A stretch of 64,000 nt of DNA. Source: Purpureocillium takamizusanense. Its lineage: Eukaryota > Ascomycota > Sordariomycetes > Hypocreales > Ophiocordycipitaceae. Below are positions 42,736 to 54,092 of the stretch, piece after piece. The number at the start of each line of letters is the position of its first letter. Position 1 is the first letter of the stretch. The notes under the pieces are model-generated. The model did no database searches, had not been told where the DNA came from, and saw nothing but the letters and a program-made list of their open reading frames with translations. The position numbers were made by a program, and so were the translations under genes. The stretch is from contig NC_063071.1 of NCBI RefSeq assembly GCF_022605165.1, forward strand, positions 62,001 to 126,000, written 5' to 3'.

Positions 42736-44524
42736 TCACCACGTTATCACCTCCGCGAAATCGTCCCACTCCCCATCCATGCCGTTCGGCCGCCACCGGA
42801 AGCACACCTGCGCGCACCGCAGGTCAATCTGGGGGTCTATGTCCACCGAGTGAATTCGCCGCCACTCCGGAACCCGGGACGGATCCCACGCTGCTGCCCA
42901 ACTTGTAGGGTTCGTGTCCGAAGGGTCAGTCGACGGCTTCAGCCCAAGGTCGAGGTCCAGGTCCCGGTCGAGGTCCAGGTCCAGGTCGAGGCCGCACTCC
43001 TCGAGCTGCGTCACCCTCTCTCCGATACGCGCATGCTGCTTGCCCTCCCACACGCCCTCCGCCCCCGGCACGGCGTCCAGCAGTGCCACAGCGCGCCGCC
43101 GGACCCCCGGGTGTCGGCACTTGCACGCCGTCACGAACAGCGAGTGCACGACGCCCATGTCCAGCGCGAAGCCGCAATGGCCGGGCGTTATTTTCCGCTG
43201 CGGGCCGTCTAGCAGACTGGCACAGAGCGTCACAATGTCGGCGAACTGCGCCGTGAAGCGGTCGTATATGCCTTCTTCGGCGGCGAGGCACGTGGCCAGG
43301 AGGATGCTCGCGCTGAGGTACTTGACGCGGATCAAGATCGTTTCCTCCAGCAGACCACGTTCCATAAATGCCGTCCCAGGCGCGAGATTTCTGTCCCGGA
43401 ACGCTGCGAGATCGTCCTCCAGCTTACCGGCCTCAGCGGCAACATGCAGCGGCACTGACCCCGGCTCGCGATACCGAAAGTCGTCGGCCATGGTCCTCAT
43501 GAAGCTGAACAGGCGGCTCGTTAGACAAGTCAGGTCCCGGTCTGCGGCTTGATAGCCGCCTTCAGTAGACAGTGAGTAGGAGGAGACGTGGGCGGCGTCG
43601 AGCGTGGGGGATCGCCTGCCGAGGAAGATGGCGGCCTGCAGGTCGAGCCTCGACAACGCCAGCGCGAGATCGGCGTCGACTGTGAAGATGGTCAGTCAAC
43701 GGACGAACCGTGAAGCCTCGGGCGCGTACCATATGGGTGGTTCGAGATGGCTATGTTCAGCCCATGCTCCAGATGGCTCAGCGCAATGAGCGGCTCATGC
43801 ATACACAGCTCAAAGCCTATACACATCACCGTACACAGCAACGCGACATTCACACTCCGGCTGTCGCCGCTCCCGCGGCCAACCACGCGCTGCATCTCCC
43901 GGATACACCGGTCGTAGTGCCGCATCGCGAGCCGCACCTCGCCCGACGAGAGCGACGGCGACGCACACGCAGGGCCCTCGATTCCCTCGCCAGACGACGA
44001 GGCCGCCCTCGCCCTCTGCAGGGCGCTAAACGCGACCGCCGCATGGCCCAGCGCCGGCTCCTCTTGCACCGCCTGCAGCACGAGCCGCCGCCACGCCGAG
44101 CGCCCGCCGACGATGCAGGCGACGAGCTCCCGCCGGAACAGGTCCAGGTACGCGCCGTCTCCGTGCTCGCCGAGCTCGGCGCCGCTGGCCTGCGCGGGCC
44201 GAAAGTGCGAGAGCGTCAGCGGCGCAGTGAACGTCAGGAACGGCGTGCTCGGCGCGGCGGCGCTCTGAGCGGAGGCCACGCCATCGCAGCGCCGGCCTGT
44301 GCTGTTGCAATTGCGGCACGTCGGCCAAGTCTCGTCGCAGCGGACCTTGCGGATTCTGGCGAGAAGCAAATCTAGAGTCAGCAGGTAGATATCTCTCTGG
44401 TCTCCTGGAAGATAATGATGGGGACGGACTTGCAGGTCCGGCAACCGGATTTCGTCCACTTGTACGGCCTCCTCGTCAAATGCCGTGCCTGCGTCGTTAC
44501 CTTTGCTGTCTGCTTGGGGCTCAT
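42736..44524 (-). CDS. Zn2Cys6 transcription factor (fungal-specific domain 2 type)
   Basis: Exons 44524-44430, 44355-43730 and 43679-42736 give 554 aa. The zinc cluster spans the first intron: GCRTCK joins IRKVRCDETWPTC, then RNCNSTGRRC. This junction fixes the splice even though the donor is a weak GTCCGT. Downstream, LFRRELVACI and WRRLVLQAVQEEPALGHAAVA are typical of the fungal_trans_2 group. A (DL)n run lies near residue 480 (DLDLDLDRDLDLDLGL). The long plus-strand frames overlapping it are antisense artefacts of high GC. It may regulate the convergent beta-lactamase-like gene or a distant locus. Confidence 0.87.
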
Positions 44525-45270
44525 GTTTGCCACCCTTTCCCTCACATTTGCGAAGAGAATATGTTACATGAAGTGAAGCCGTGCCGCCACAGCTGCTGTC
44601 GTTGATTGTGCTGCCTGCACTCAGCTGGTGTTGTCCGTGGGTCGCTTCGCGAGTCGTCGTCAGCTAAGGCCCTGATCTACGACCCTGATTTAATAATGCA
44701 AGGACATTATTTTACGTATAAAAGTTAGGCTATTCCTAAATTAATAGGCGATTTATATATAATAGAGAGGGCGTAGACCCGTAACTATATAAACCTTCGT
44801 CTACCCTTATTAACGATATATCGCGCTAGTAGGGGCTATCTCGATACCTATATTAAGGAAAGATATTAAAGAAGATAGTATTTTCTATTTAAATAGCTAA
44901 GTTAAATTATATAATCTCGAGGGACCTATAGAAGTTAAGTTAGGCTAACTTTATTAAGCCTAACTTTAAGGTATTATAAGCATTAATAATAATAATTATT
45001 ATATTAATTATAATAATAACTTTTAAAGTATTAAATAATAACCTTATTAATTAATTTATTATTAAAGATAATTATAACGATAATATTTGCTTTATTATAG
45101 CTATATTTATATTATTATATTATTAATAAGTTAGATAATAGCTATTATAATAAAGTAATAATATAATAATAATATTATATTATAAAATAAATAATAATAT
45201 AGTCTTAAAGGCTTTACTTAAGCTATTTTATTATTATTATATTTAGTTCTTAAATACCTTAAAGTAAGTT
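44525..45270. other. Promoter of the regulator, then start of RIP block
   Basis: The first about 150 bp are the GC-balanced 5' region of the regulator. From 44690 composition falls abruptly to AT-rich, CA/TG-poor sequence. Confidence 0.5.
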
Positions 45271-45500
45271 ATTATAGCTTACTTATTAAATATTAATTTA
45301 ATAATTAAGTAAGAAAAGTAATAATAGAATTAAATAAATATAAGGGTAATAATATTATAAGATTAAAGCTTATAAGTTTAAGCTTTTAATTTACTAGCTA
45401 AATAGGCTTTAATACCTTATAGTTTAGGGGCGTTATATATATACTATAATTCCTAGCTTAAGTCTATATATATACGTTTTATTTTAATACTTTATTATTT
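45271..45500. repeat. LTR-like repeat, copy B
   Basis: Same landmarks and orientation as 4411-4640 and 47538-47765. With copy C it could delimit a 2.5-kb degraded LTR element. Confidence 0.6.
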
Positions 45501-47537
45501 TAATATTTAAGGACTTATTGTATATATTAAAGATAGTATTTTTAACCTTTATTAATAGCTTATAATTAATAATAAAGTAGCTAATATAAAGTATTAAATA
45601 ATTAAATAAAAAGTTATAATCTTTTTATAAATATATATATATAATAAGCCTTAAAAGAATATAATATATTACTTTTAAATAAATTAATTATTAATCTTAT
45701 AGGTATTTTATTAATTAATTAACTTAATTTAATAATTATATATTATATTTATTTAATAGCTATAATTTAATTATATCTTAAAGGTTATTAAATTTAACTT
45801 AAAAATATTATAATTTAATAATATAATTAATATAAGTAATAAAATATTAATTTTATATATATCCTTAAGTATTATTAATAAAGGTTTTAAATAAGGAAGT
45901 TTAATATCTTATAAAATATATTTATAATAATAATATTTAATAGGTTATTTTTATATATCTTTATTAACGTTAAGGGCTTAATATATAATTTAAGATTACT
46001 TTAAATTATATTATTAAAAAGCTTTATAATACCTATAAAGAGGTTTTATTTAATAAATATTAGCTTTAATTTAAGATAAAGTATTATAATACTATTTTTA
46101 AGGATTTAATATTACCTTTAAGATTAAATAGACTTAAATTAGCGATTATAAATAAGCTAAAAGATATTTAATTTATAATATTTATAGCTTTAAATATTTA
46201 TTAAGTATATCTTTAATTAATATAAATAAAAGTAAAAGATTATTTAAGTTAATACTTTTAAATATAGCTTTATTAATTAAATTAAGATCGTCTATATTAT
46301 AAAAAGGCTATATACTATATCTAGCTTAATAGGCTAACTTTAAAAGAAAGTAAAGTAATAAATAATAAGTCCTTTATTAATTAAAAGTAAAAGGTTATTT
46401 AAAAAGCTTATAATTATATTAATAAGTTTATTTTAAATTAATTAAGATAAGACTTAAAGTATAATATTAGCTATTAGACTTAAAGATTATATTAAGAAAT
46501 CTTAATAAATTAAAGAAAGGTAATAAAGCTATTTAAAAATAATAAAGATAATAATAATAATATTGAAGGTAATAAAAATAATAAAGGTAATATTATTAAT
46601 ATAATTATAATAAATATTAATAAAGGAAATAATAAAAGTAATAAATAAATATAAAATATAATAGAAAAATATTATTAAGTAATAGCTATATAAATTACCT
46701 TATAAATAATTATATTTTTAAATACCTTTTATTATTAAAAAAATATTATTAATTAAGCTTCCTTTAATAATATTAAAGTTTATTAATCTCGTTATTAATA
46801 ATTTTATTAAATTATTATAATAGCTATATATTTATTTTACTTTAAGCTTAAATTACCTTTATTTCCTTTAATAAAAGAGAATTTTAAATTATTATATTTA
46901 AGATATTTACCTTAAAAGCTATAATAATTTAAATTATTATATTATATTTAAGCTTATTAAAGAACTTAATATAATTCTTAATCGCTACTTTAAGGTTATC
47001 TATATTAAATAAATATATTAATATAATATATTAATAAAGCTAATTAAATATAATAATAATATTATTTAATACTTAAACAATATTATTATTAATTAATTAA
47101 TTATAAATAAGCTTTACTTTCTTTAAAGTAATTACTTTATAGGCTAAGATATTAAATATTTTCTTTACTTTTTTCTTAATTATTAATACTATTAAGAATT
47201 AAGTTTATTACTTTATTAAAGTTATTAAAGTATATTATTAATAGTTAAAGGTCTTAATAAATTTACTTATTATTAATAATAAAGGTATTTCTTTATAAAA
47301 TAAATTAATATTATAATTTTCGCTATTAATTATAATTTTATTTTTATTATTATTATTACTTTTATTAATATTACTTTTATTAATATTATTATACTTAATT
47401 AACTTAATAAGCTATTTAAATACTACTTTATTCCTAGCCTTTATAATATACTTATTAACGCATTAATTATTAAAAAATACCTCTTTTTATATCTTAAAGC
47501 TAATAAAGTTATTAATTAATAGCCCCTTTATTATTAT
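45501..47537. mobile_element. RIP-degraded repeat interior between LTR-like copies B and C
   Basis: Extreme AT content and near absence of CA/TG. No conserved protein motif could be read, so coding content and strand are unknown. Confidence 0.5.
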
Positions 47538-47765
47538 AATAGTTTACTTACTAAATTAATTAATAATTAAGTAAAAGAAGTAATAATAAAATTAAATAAT
47601 TATAAAAGTAATAATATTTTAAGATTAAAGCTTATAAGTTTAAGCTTTTAATTCGCTAATTAAATAGGCTTTAATACCTTATAGTTTAAAGGCATTATAT
47701 ATATACCTTAATTCTTTACTTAAGCCTATATATATATATATTTTATCTTAATATATTATTATAAT
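47538..47765. repeat. LTR-like repeat, copy C
   Basis: Third copy of the 230-bp repeat, same orientation, with the TTAAGTAA, AAGCTTATAAGTTTAAGC, AATAGGCTTTAATACC and terminal TATATA landmarks. Confidence 0.6.
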
Positions 47766-48505
47766 TATCTTTATATATATAATTAAGCTAATCTTATTTT
47801 ATAGGCTATCTTTATTTACCTTACTTATTATAATCTAACTAGAATTAAAGTAATATTAAATATCTAAGAGATTATAAATATCTTAAAATATATATTAAAA
47901 ATCGTATATTTAATAATACTTAAATTTAAGGATATTTATATCTTAATTATAGCTTAAAAATTCCTTTAAGTATAAAATAAAGCCTTTAAATATAGACTTT
48001 ATAAACTATATCTTTTAGCTATTTAATTAACCCTTATAATAGACTTTAATAATTATCTTAAAAAAGTATAATTCTTAATTTTAAGTTTAATATATAACCT
48101 TTTTCTTTAATATTAATATTATTAGTTAATTTATAAAAAGATCTCTTTAATTATAAGGTATAGTAATAATAATAATAAGATCTAATAATAGCTATAAAGC
48201 TCGCTATTTAATAGTAATAATATTAATAATATTAATAAAATATATATATATATAATAGTCTTTAATAATCTTATACTTCTTAATTAAGCTAAAGATTATA
48301 AAAAAAGCTCTTATATTAAGGTTAGGAGCCCCCCAGCCGGGTATATATAATATAAGAGAATAAACTTATTTAATTTAAGTAAGGATATACTCCTTTACTA
48401 TCCTTATATAACTTAAATTAAGGTTATAAATTAAGGCCCAATACTATAGATTTAAATCTAATAAAGTTATAGTAACGGTCTATACCGTTAATAAACTAAT
48501 CTTAT
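47766..48505. repeat. RIP-mutated AT-rich block
   Basis: Continuation of the AT-rich block up to the shared repeat terminus at 48506; no gene. Confidence 0.5.
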
Positions 48506-48566
48506 TAATCGCGAGGTCCTATAGTTACTTTTAAGAGTAGGGTACGAAAACCGGGCGGGGCCCGTT
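48506..48566 (+). repeat. Repeat end, copy 2 (direct repeat of 39541-39605)
   Basis: TAATCGCGAGGTCCTATAGTT followed by GGGTACGAAAACCGGGCGGGGCCC matches 39541-39605 in the same orientation. Confidence 0.65.
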
Positions 48567-49930
48567 TTTATACCGCGCGCCCGCTAGAGTGATTTGCCCG
48601 CCGATAGCGACCTCGCGGAATAAGTATTACGTATAGTAGTAGGCTATGCTATTCGGATAGAAACAAGCCTATAGATTATTACTATAGTTATAGTAAAGCC
48701 CTAGCTAAACCTAGGGTTCCTTAATGCGGGTATTCTAGGGTATTAGGAAGTTAATAGTGTTACTTAAGCTAGCGGGGCACTATACAGTATAGTAATAGGT
48801 TTATTAGCGGCATTATTGTCGATGCTAGTCCTGTAAAGTCTCCCTAAGGTCTTCTATCGACTCCCGTCACGGGCTTTGCCGCGCTATAGGCGTTAGTTAA
48901 CCGTGCGATCTGAAAAATGGCTAGTCTAAGCTCGTATAAGGAATTAAATCTACCATATGTTTGCCAAGAATTAAGGCGGTGTTCCTCCGGGTCCTAACTA
49001 GTCTGCCGCATTGGGGATTGTGCAACGCGACTATATCTCTAGGCCACTAAGTAGACAACTAGTTCTCCTAACTCTCTAGTTGCTTAAGAACAAGGCAAAC
49101 ATATTACGAAATGGCCCTAGCTAAAGCTAACGTAGGTCATAGATACTATAGGGGTGATTATATTATAGCGCGTAGCATTATAGGACTACTCGAGGGGATG
49201 ACGCGTTATAATACCCTTAGCCGTTTCGGTTTTTACTTTGCGTTAAGCCTTATATCTAGTCTTAACCCTAAATGAGAGAGCGGCTACTTCTAGCGTCCTT
49301 TTACGTTAAGCGTTACTACTAAATCTTTTCGTATATTAATCCTAATAAACCGCTAAGTATAGTACCTATAGTATTAGTCTTACTTTAATAGAAGCTATAG
49401 AATTTCCCTAAGTAGGTTAATTTTAAAGCTATCCTTATTCGAAGTTATATAGATTGCATTATTCGTCGGTATATCGCAATAGGCCTATAAAGAAATGCCT
49501 CTACTAGCCTTATTAAATAAGTAATACTCCTCGCCCTTAGCCGCCTTGCTTATTACCTTACCGACCTATTTTTGTATATCGGTATAAATAAACGATCCGA
49601 TATCTTTCTATTTGTTATTCCTCTATAGGAGCTAGATATCGATCCTATCGTTACTAGATTTTTACTATATGAATTAATTTTCCGTACTTAATACGGTATT
49701 AATATATTAGGATATAGAGTTTAACTACTTAATTAAGAAAGCCGGCGGGAGCTATAGCTATACGTCTAGAATAGTACTCTTACTTTATAAATTAGTCGGC
49801 CTAGTTACTAATTACGATACTAAAGGCAATAATGCCCTTTTATAGCTACTCTAGTTTACTAACCTTTTAATACTATTATATATTATATTTTATTTAACTA
49901 CTTTATATCCTAGGACGGACTTAAGGGCTT
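48567..49930. repeat. Moderately RIP-mutated repeat
   Basis: Composition is intermediate and CA/TG are scarce, with many TAG/TAT trinucleotides. No open frame of note. Probably older repeat DNA. Confidence 0.45.
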
Positions 49931-49989
49931 TTTTCTATCTCCTTTTCCCTTGTCAACCGCACGATCCAGGTTGCCTTCTGTAGGGGAGT

Positions 49990-50994
49990 ATGGTATGGGA
50001 TGTCGCCTTTGACTTTGGTGGCGCTAATTTGGATCTTCGTGCTGAGAATCGAGGCCAAATTTCTAGCCATGACATGGCATTACGACGGGAATCTTTGTTC
50101 ACACGCGAATCAGAAATGTGTGTTGACAGCCCCGCCTCGGGGGGGATGCGAGGCATCCTAGTCAATCCCATCCACATGACGCCCGCTACGGCGGACATCC
50201 GCCTCCCGAACTTGTTGCGATCGATGGCGCCGTGACCAACCGCGTCGAGGCGGATCTGAACCTCGGCAGTCGAGGAGATTCTCCACGCTCGCAATTTTTT
50301 CACTCCGCAGACGAAGGAGTATGGTATACATGTCTAGCCACCACGACCCGCAATACTGGAAGCCCCGGGCTGGTAAACGCGTTCGATGCACTGGCTCGAT
50401 CAACCCGAAGCCCCCCAATGTCGAACATGCTGGGAGCGTTTATGGCTCCTTCACAGACATACCCTGCCGGCGGTCTGCCTCACCAAGTACCCAAGACCGC
50501 CCCACAGCCAACCTCCAACGAGTCCCTGGGACCCAGGCAAGTGTGACGTTTCCACGGCCTGCACCAATTGCCTTACGAAAACCTCGCCGGTGTGGCATCG
50601 CAATCCGCAGGGAGGACCTCTTTGCAACGCATGTGGTCTCTTTCTTAAGCTTCACAGCGATATCAAGCCACGAAGCTCTTGGCCGGACGCAGCTAAGAGA
50701 TGTAGCCGTAGTTCCATACGCGGCTTCAAACGTTGCTTCCAACGCGATTCCAACCGGGTGCCCAAGCATGGCGCAAAGATCCGCCGGCCCGTTTGTGAAA
50801 CAAAGGTCAGATACCGCGGTGCGAATATGTTTCCGCGCCACACCAGTAGGTCCTTCTCGCTCATAAGCTCAAGCTTTGCCACATTACGGGCTGACAGCAG
50901 CATTCAAGTCACTATACCTGCATCCGCAAAGCCGGGTAGAGGGACCGACGGGGAGTGTAAACGAAGCGGTGGTGGTACTCCCAGTAGCTGTTGA
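49990..50994 (+). pseudogene. GATA zinc-finger (AreA/Nit2-like) gene relic
   Basis: At 50560-50634 the plus strand codes a fungal GATA finger: [16 protein letters not shown], then [12 protein letters not shown] (C-x2-C-x17-C-x2-C). AreA/Nit2-type factors read [31 protein letters not shown]. The basic tail after the finger is poorly kept ([11 protein letters not shown]). Upstream, 49990-50235 (same frame, ending in TGA) and 50232-50546 (another frame) look like pieces of the N-terminal region. One continuous product therefore needs frame changes that no good intron explains. It is most likely a decayed, RIP-touched partial copy. A divergent working gene with unrecognised introns remains possible. 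Confidence 0.55.
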
Positions 50995-51281
50995 ACGGGG
51001 TAATGGCAGGCCAGGTTTATCGCGACAATTCTGAACTGTTTCCAAACAGAAAGCAGCTGCCATTGACAAAGCCGATCAAACAGACGGCAGATAGTCAGAT
51101 GCAGGCATAGGCAAACAGCATTGCTAGGGTCACATGGTACAATACTCAATAAAGATCTCAAGTCCGTAGCCGCTCGCGGTATATGGCGGACATCGTTCAA
51201 TGAGTGTCCGTGCGAGTTACCAAACCGCATTGCTCATCTTCAAGCAAGCATTTTTAACCATCAACCCTGCAAATGAGCCCA
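50995..51281. other. Intergenic
   Basis: Short stretch between the GATA relic and the broken transporter; nothing recognised. Confidence 0.4.
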
Positions 51282-52889
51282 TCATTCGTACCTGAAATCT
51301 GGTGAGCGGGCCTCCATGTCAACACCTCCATGGGATGACCCGGAAAGTTCAGGGGCCTTATCAGGCCCAACGTGAAGCGGCACGATAACGGCTTCCTCCC
51401 TGAAGTAATTGGTTTCGCTTGTGTACTTCCAAGCTACAAAGTAGAAAACTGGCCAGCAAAATGTTGTCAGCGCAAAGTACGCCGCATTCTCGTGTTCGCA
51501 TGGCTGCGCGGTGGCGTCAACGCCAAAGGAGATGGCCGCGCTGGCGCTGAGTACTAAATAATGTGATGAGAAACCTTTATAGTGTCTTTGCCAACGTCAG
51601 CGGTAGAGACAAACGTACAGGAAACAAACAGCCCCGCCATAGAAGCGGACTTGTATGGGTCGTTGGTCAACGTCCCTATCACGTATATCACGAGATTCTG
51701 AAACATGCCATACTGGGCTGCATAGAGCATGTACACGAAAACGGCCCCTGCATAGGCGGACTCCGTGAAGTCGATTGAAGGACCCAAATTTGATCAGTCA
51801 AAGCTCCAGCTGGCGAGCCAGATGCTCTGCGCAATGTATGCGGCCGTAATCCAAATAGCCTCGAAGGTAATTCCAAGGAGAGTGCGCTTCTTGCGGCTCT
51901 TGATCCTTGAAGAATCGAGTAGAAGGCCCATAAACAAGGTGATGGGAATTTGAATGAGATTATTAAGAAGACTGTTGAGTGTTCTGGTGCGCAGATTGAA
52001 CGCGTAGGCATTCATGGACGACTGGAACGGCAGGAACATCTCGGGAACAAAAAAGGTGGGCATCAATATCAGTATCCTCCAATCCCTGAATAATTCTACT
52101 GTCATCTTGAGCGATTCCCAGAGCGTGATTTTTTCGAATGACGCCAATGCTGTGCCATCTGGCCGCCGTAGCTGATCTGGTGGGAGGAGAAGAAGGGCCA
52201 TACCGACGAACAGGCATTGGATGACGATGAAGGATATATAAACGGAGTGTGGAACACTGAGGGAAGTTGCGTTACAGCTTAAGGCAAGGGCCACAGACGC
52301 GCCAATGGCCGACCCGGTGATGTTTGAGGTCCATTGTGGCTCGGTACAGGCCCTTATCTTTCTCCTCGGCGTACGCATTTGCAGCGTATGCGGCAGTAGT
52401 CCAGAGGCATCCCGCTGTGAGTCCAAGGTATGCGCCAGCCAAGACCGGATACCACAGTTTGCCGTAGATGTCATAATACCACATGGCTCCAATGTAGAAT
52501 GGATATCCAGTGATTCCAAATATGATTGTCAGTCGTGGTCCGAATGTGTTGAGAACAGACCCCGCCACGAGCGCGGAGACGGCGAAAACGCCATACAGCA
52601 CGCCGTTGCTAGTGTTGGCCATGGTGATTGAGCTAGCCTTACCACCTCCGGCGCCCAAGAGCTAGGTAAGTCAAGGAGAGGTTAGCGGACTGGTGCAAGC
52701 CCGCAAGGAGTGACGATGCCTACCGTGATGGCCAAGTACAATCCAGGATTGCAGAAAAGGCATAATGACGCGATCAGGTTCTGTATGAACGGGCTGCGCT
52801 CCGGTCAGAGTCTGCGAACCGACTTTTTCCCTGCGAGAAACGTACTTGTTGCGGCGAAAAAAGGGCAGATTCATTGTTCCTTCAGACAT
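51282..52889 (-). pseudogene. UNC93-like MFS transporter, broken by a frameshift and a stop
   Basis: Exons 52889-52846, 52793-52724 and 52661-51619, then about 51553-51282, rebuild a fungal UNC93-like major facilitator. It has PFIQNLIASL, LLGAGGGKASS, GPRLTIIFG and QWTSNITGS, multiple hydrophobic segments and an ENAAYF segment near the C-terminus. Two lesions break it. Near 52330-52345 the frame shifts between KGLYRA and QWTSN, consistent with two missing bases. At 51794-51796 a TGA sits where the family has Arg before SNLGPSID, a CGA-to-TGA change. Splice sites remain good, so decay is recent or these are assembly errors. It is divergent from the amidase gene. Confidence 0.72.
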
Positions 52890-54092
52890 TGTTGTCGCCA
52901 ATGAGAGGGTCAAGTACGAAGTAGGTTGTGTTCAAATCTGACGTCCGGAAAGCAGGACATGGGGCACGCCAGCGTGACAATTTAAACAATTTATACCAGT
53001 GAGCTGCTGCTTGATTCACCACTGAGACACGCAGGAAGTGGTCCAAACGTCGGCTGGGGTGCCTTGGGCTCTTTAGTACAGTGCACCTCCCACAGTCAAA
53101 GTACTCAGGCAAACCAGATTTAGTGTTTTCCTCGAGCGCAAAGAAGAGGTGGCCTTGCACCGCCGGTGGAAGTCATTATGCGGCTGGTGGCAATCCCTTG
53201 GCGAGCACGATGGGGATGTATCCGTAATTCAATGTACTAAATACAACAGGAACTCAAAGAACTCTCATTGTAGCCCAGTCATGGTCAGTTCCGAAATGTC
53301 ACAGCAACAGCGTTCCCCGCATTTGCATACCTCTGTAATAAAGGGTCGTGATGAGGGCGCGGACCCCCGTGGCGGATTACGGGAGCAGGTGCCCGCGTCT
53401 ATCACGACCCCTCTACAGCCCATGAGACGACCAAGAACGGCATGATCAACAAGGAGTGACACAACATCGCCAGACCCAAATGCTTCCAAGTCAACCGACT
53501 GACTACCTCTCGGTTGGGCCTCCCGGCTCTCAGAATACCCCAAAAGGCCGAGAAGTGCTCAAGTGGCTCGTTGGACATCGCGACGGCCATACCTTACGCC
53601 CGGCGTGAATTTCCGGCCACCGGTCCAAAGGAGCAGTCGTGTACCCCATCCGGGACTCCTAGATTGCGGGGAAAGCCGACTTCGGCTGTCCTTCCTAGCA
53701 GGATTCTGGCCTAGACTACCGCCATTCGTCAATCAGTCAGATGATTGAGCCTTTCCGGGTTGTTATTCGCCTCCTGCCCCCGCTCTCCAAGTCCGATATG
53801 CATCCCGCGGGACTTGCTCGCTTTCTCGGCAGATATTGACGTGAGGGGGAACCGGAGTAGGTGGCTGCTTAGTTATTGCATCGTTCGGCTTTCGGACAGG
53901 CTTGCCGTGACTTCGCCACTGGTGGTGTTGTAGATGCTCGGCACAAATGACCAGAGTGCAAAGTGGCGAAGTTGTTTTTTCACCCGCCACAAGACTACGT
54001 CGACACAGGTCTTTTTCCCACAGCTCGCCACTCCCTGGGCCTTCACACGCACCCGCGTTCCTCGAAACATCTTCCACCCACCACTGCTCATC
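52890..54092. promoter_or_regulatory. Divergent region between transporter pseudogene and amidase
   Basis: About 1.2 kb without recognisable gene; short frames at 53149-53590 have no family match. It contains the amidase promoter. Confidence 0.4.

Noticed and set aside
42547..43552. Long plus-strand open frames rich in Arg/Pro/Ser
   Set aside because: They are antisense to the well-supported Zn2Cys6 regulator; high GC gives open antisense frames. No family motif.
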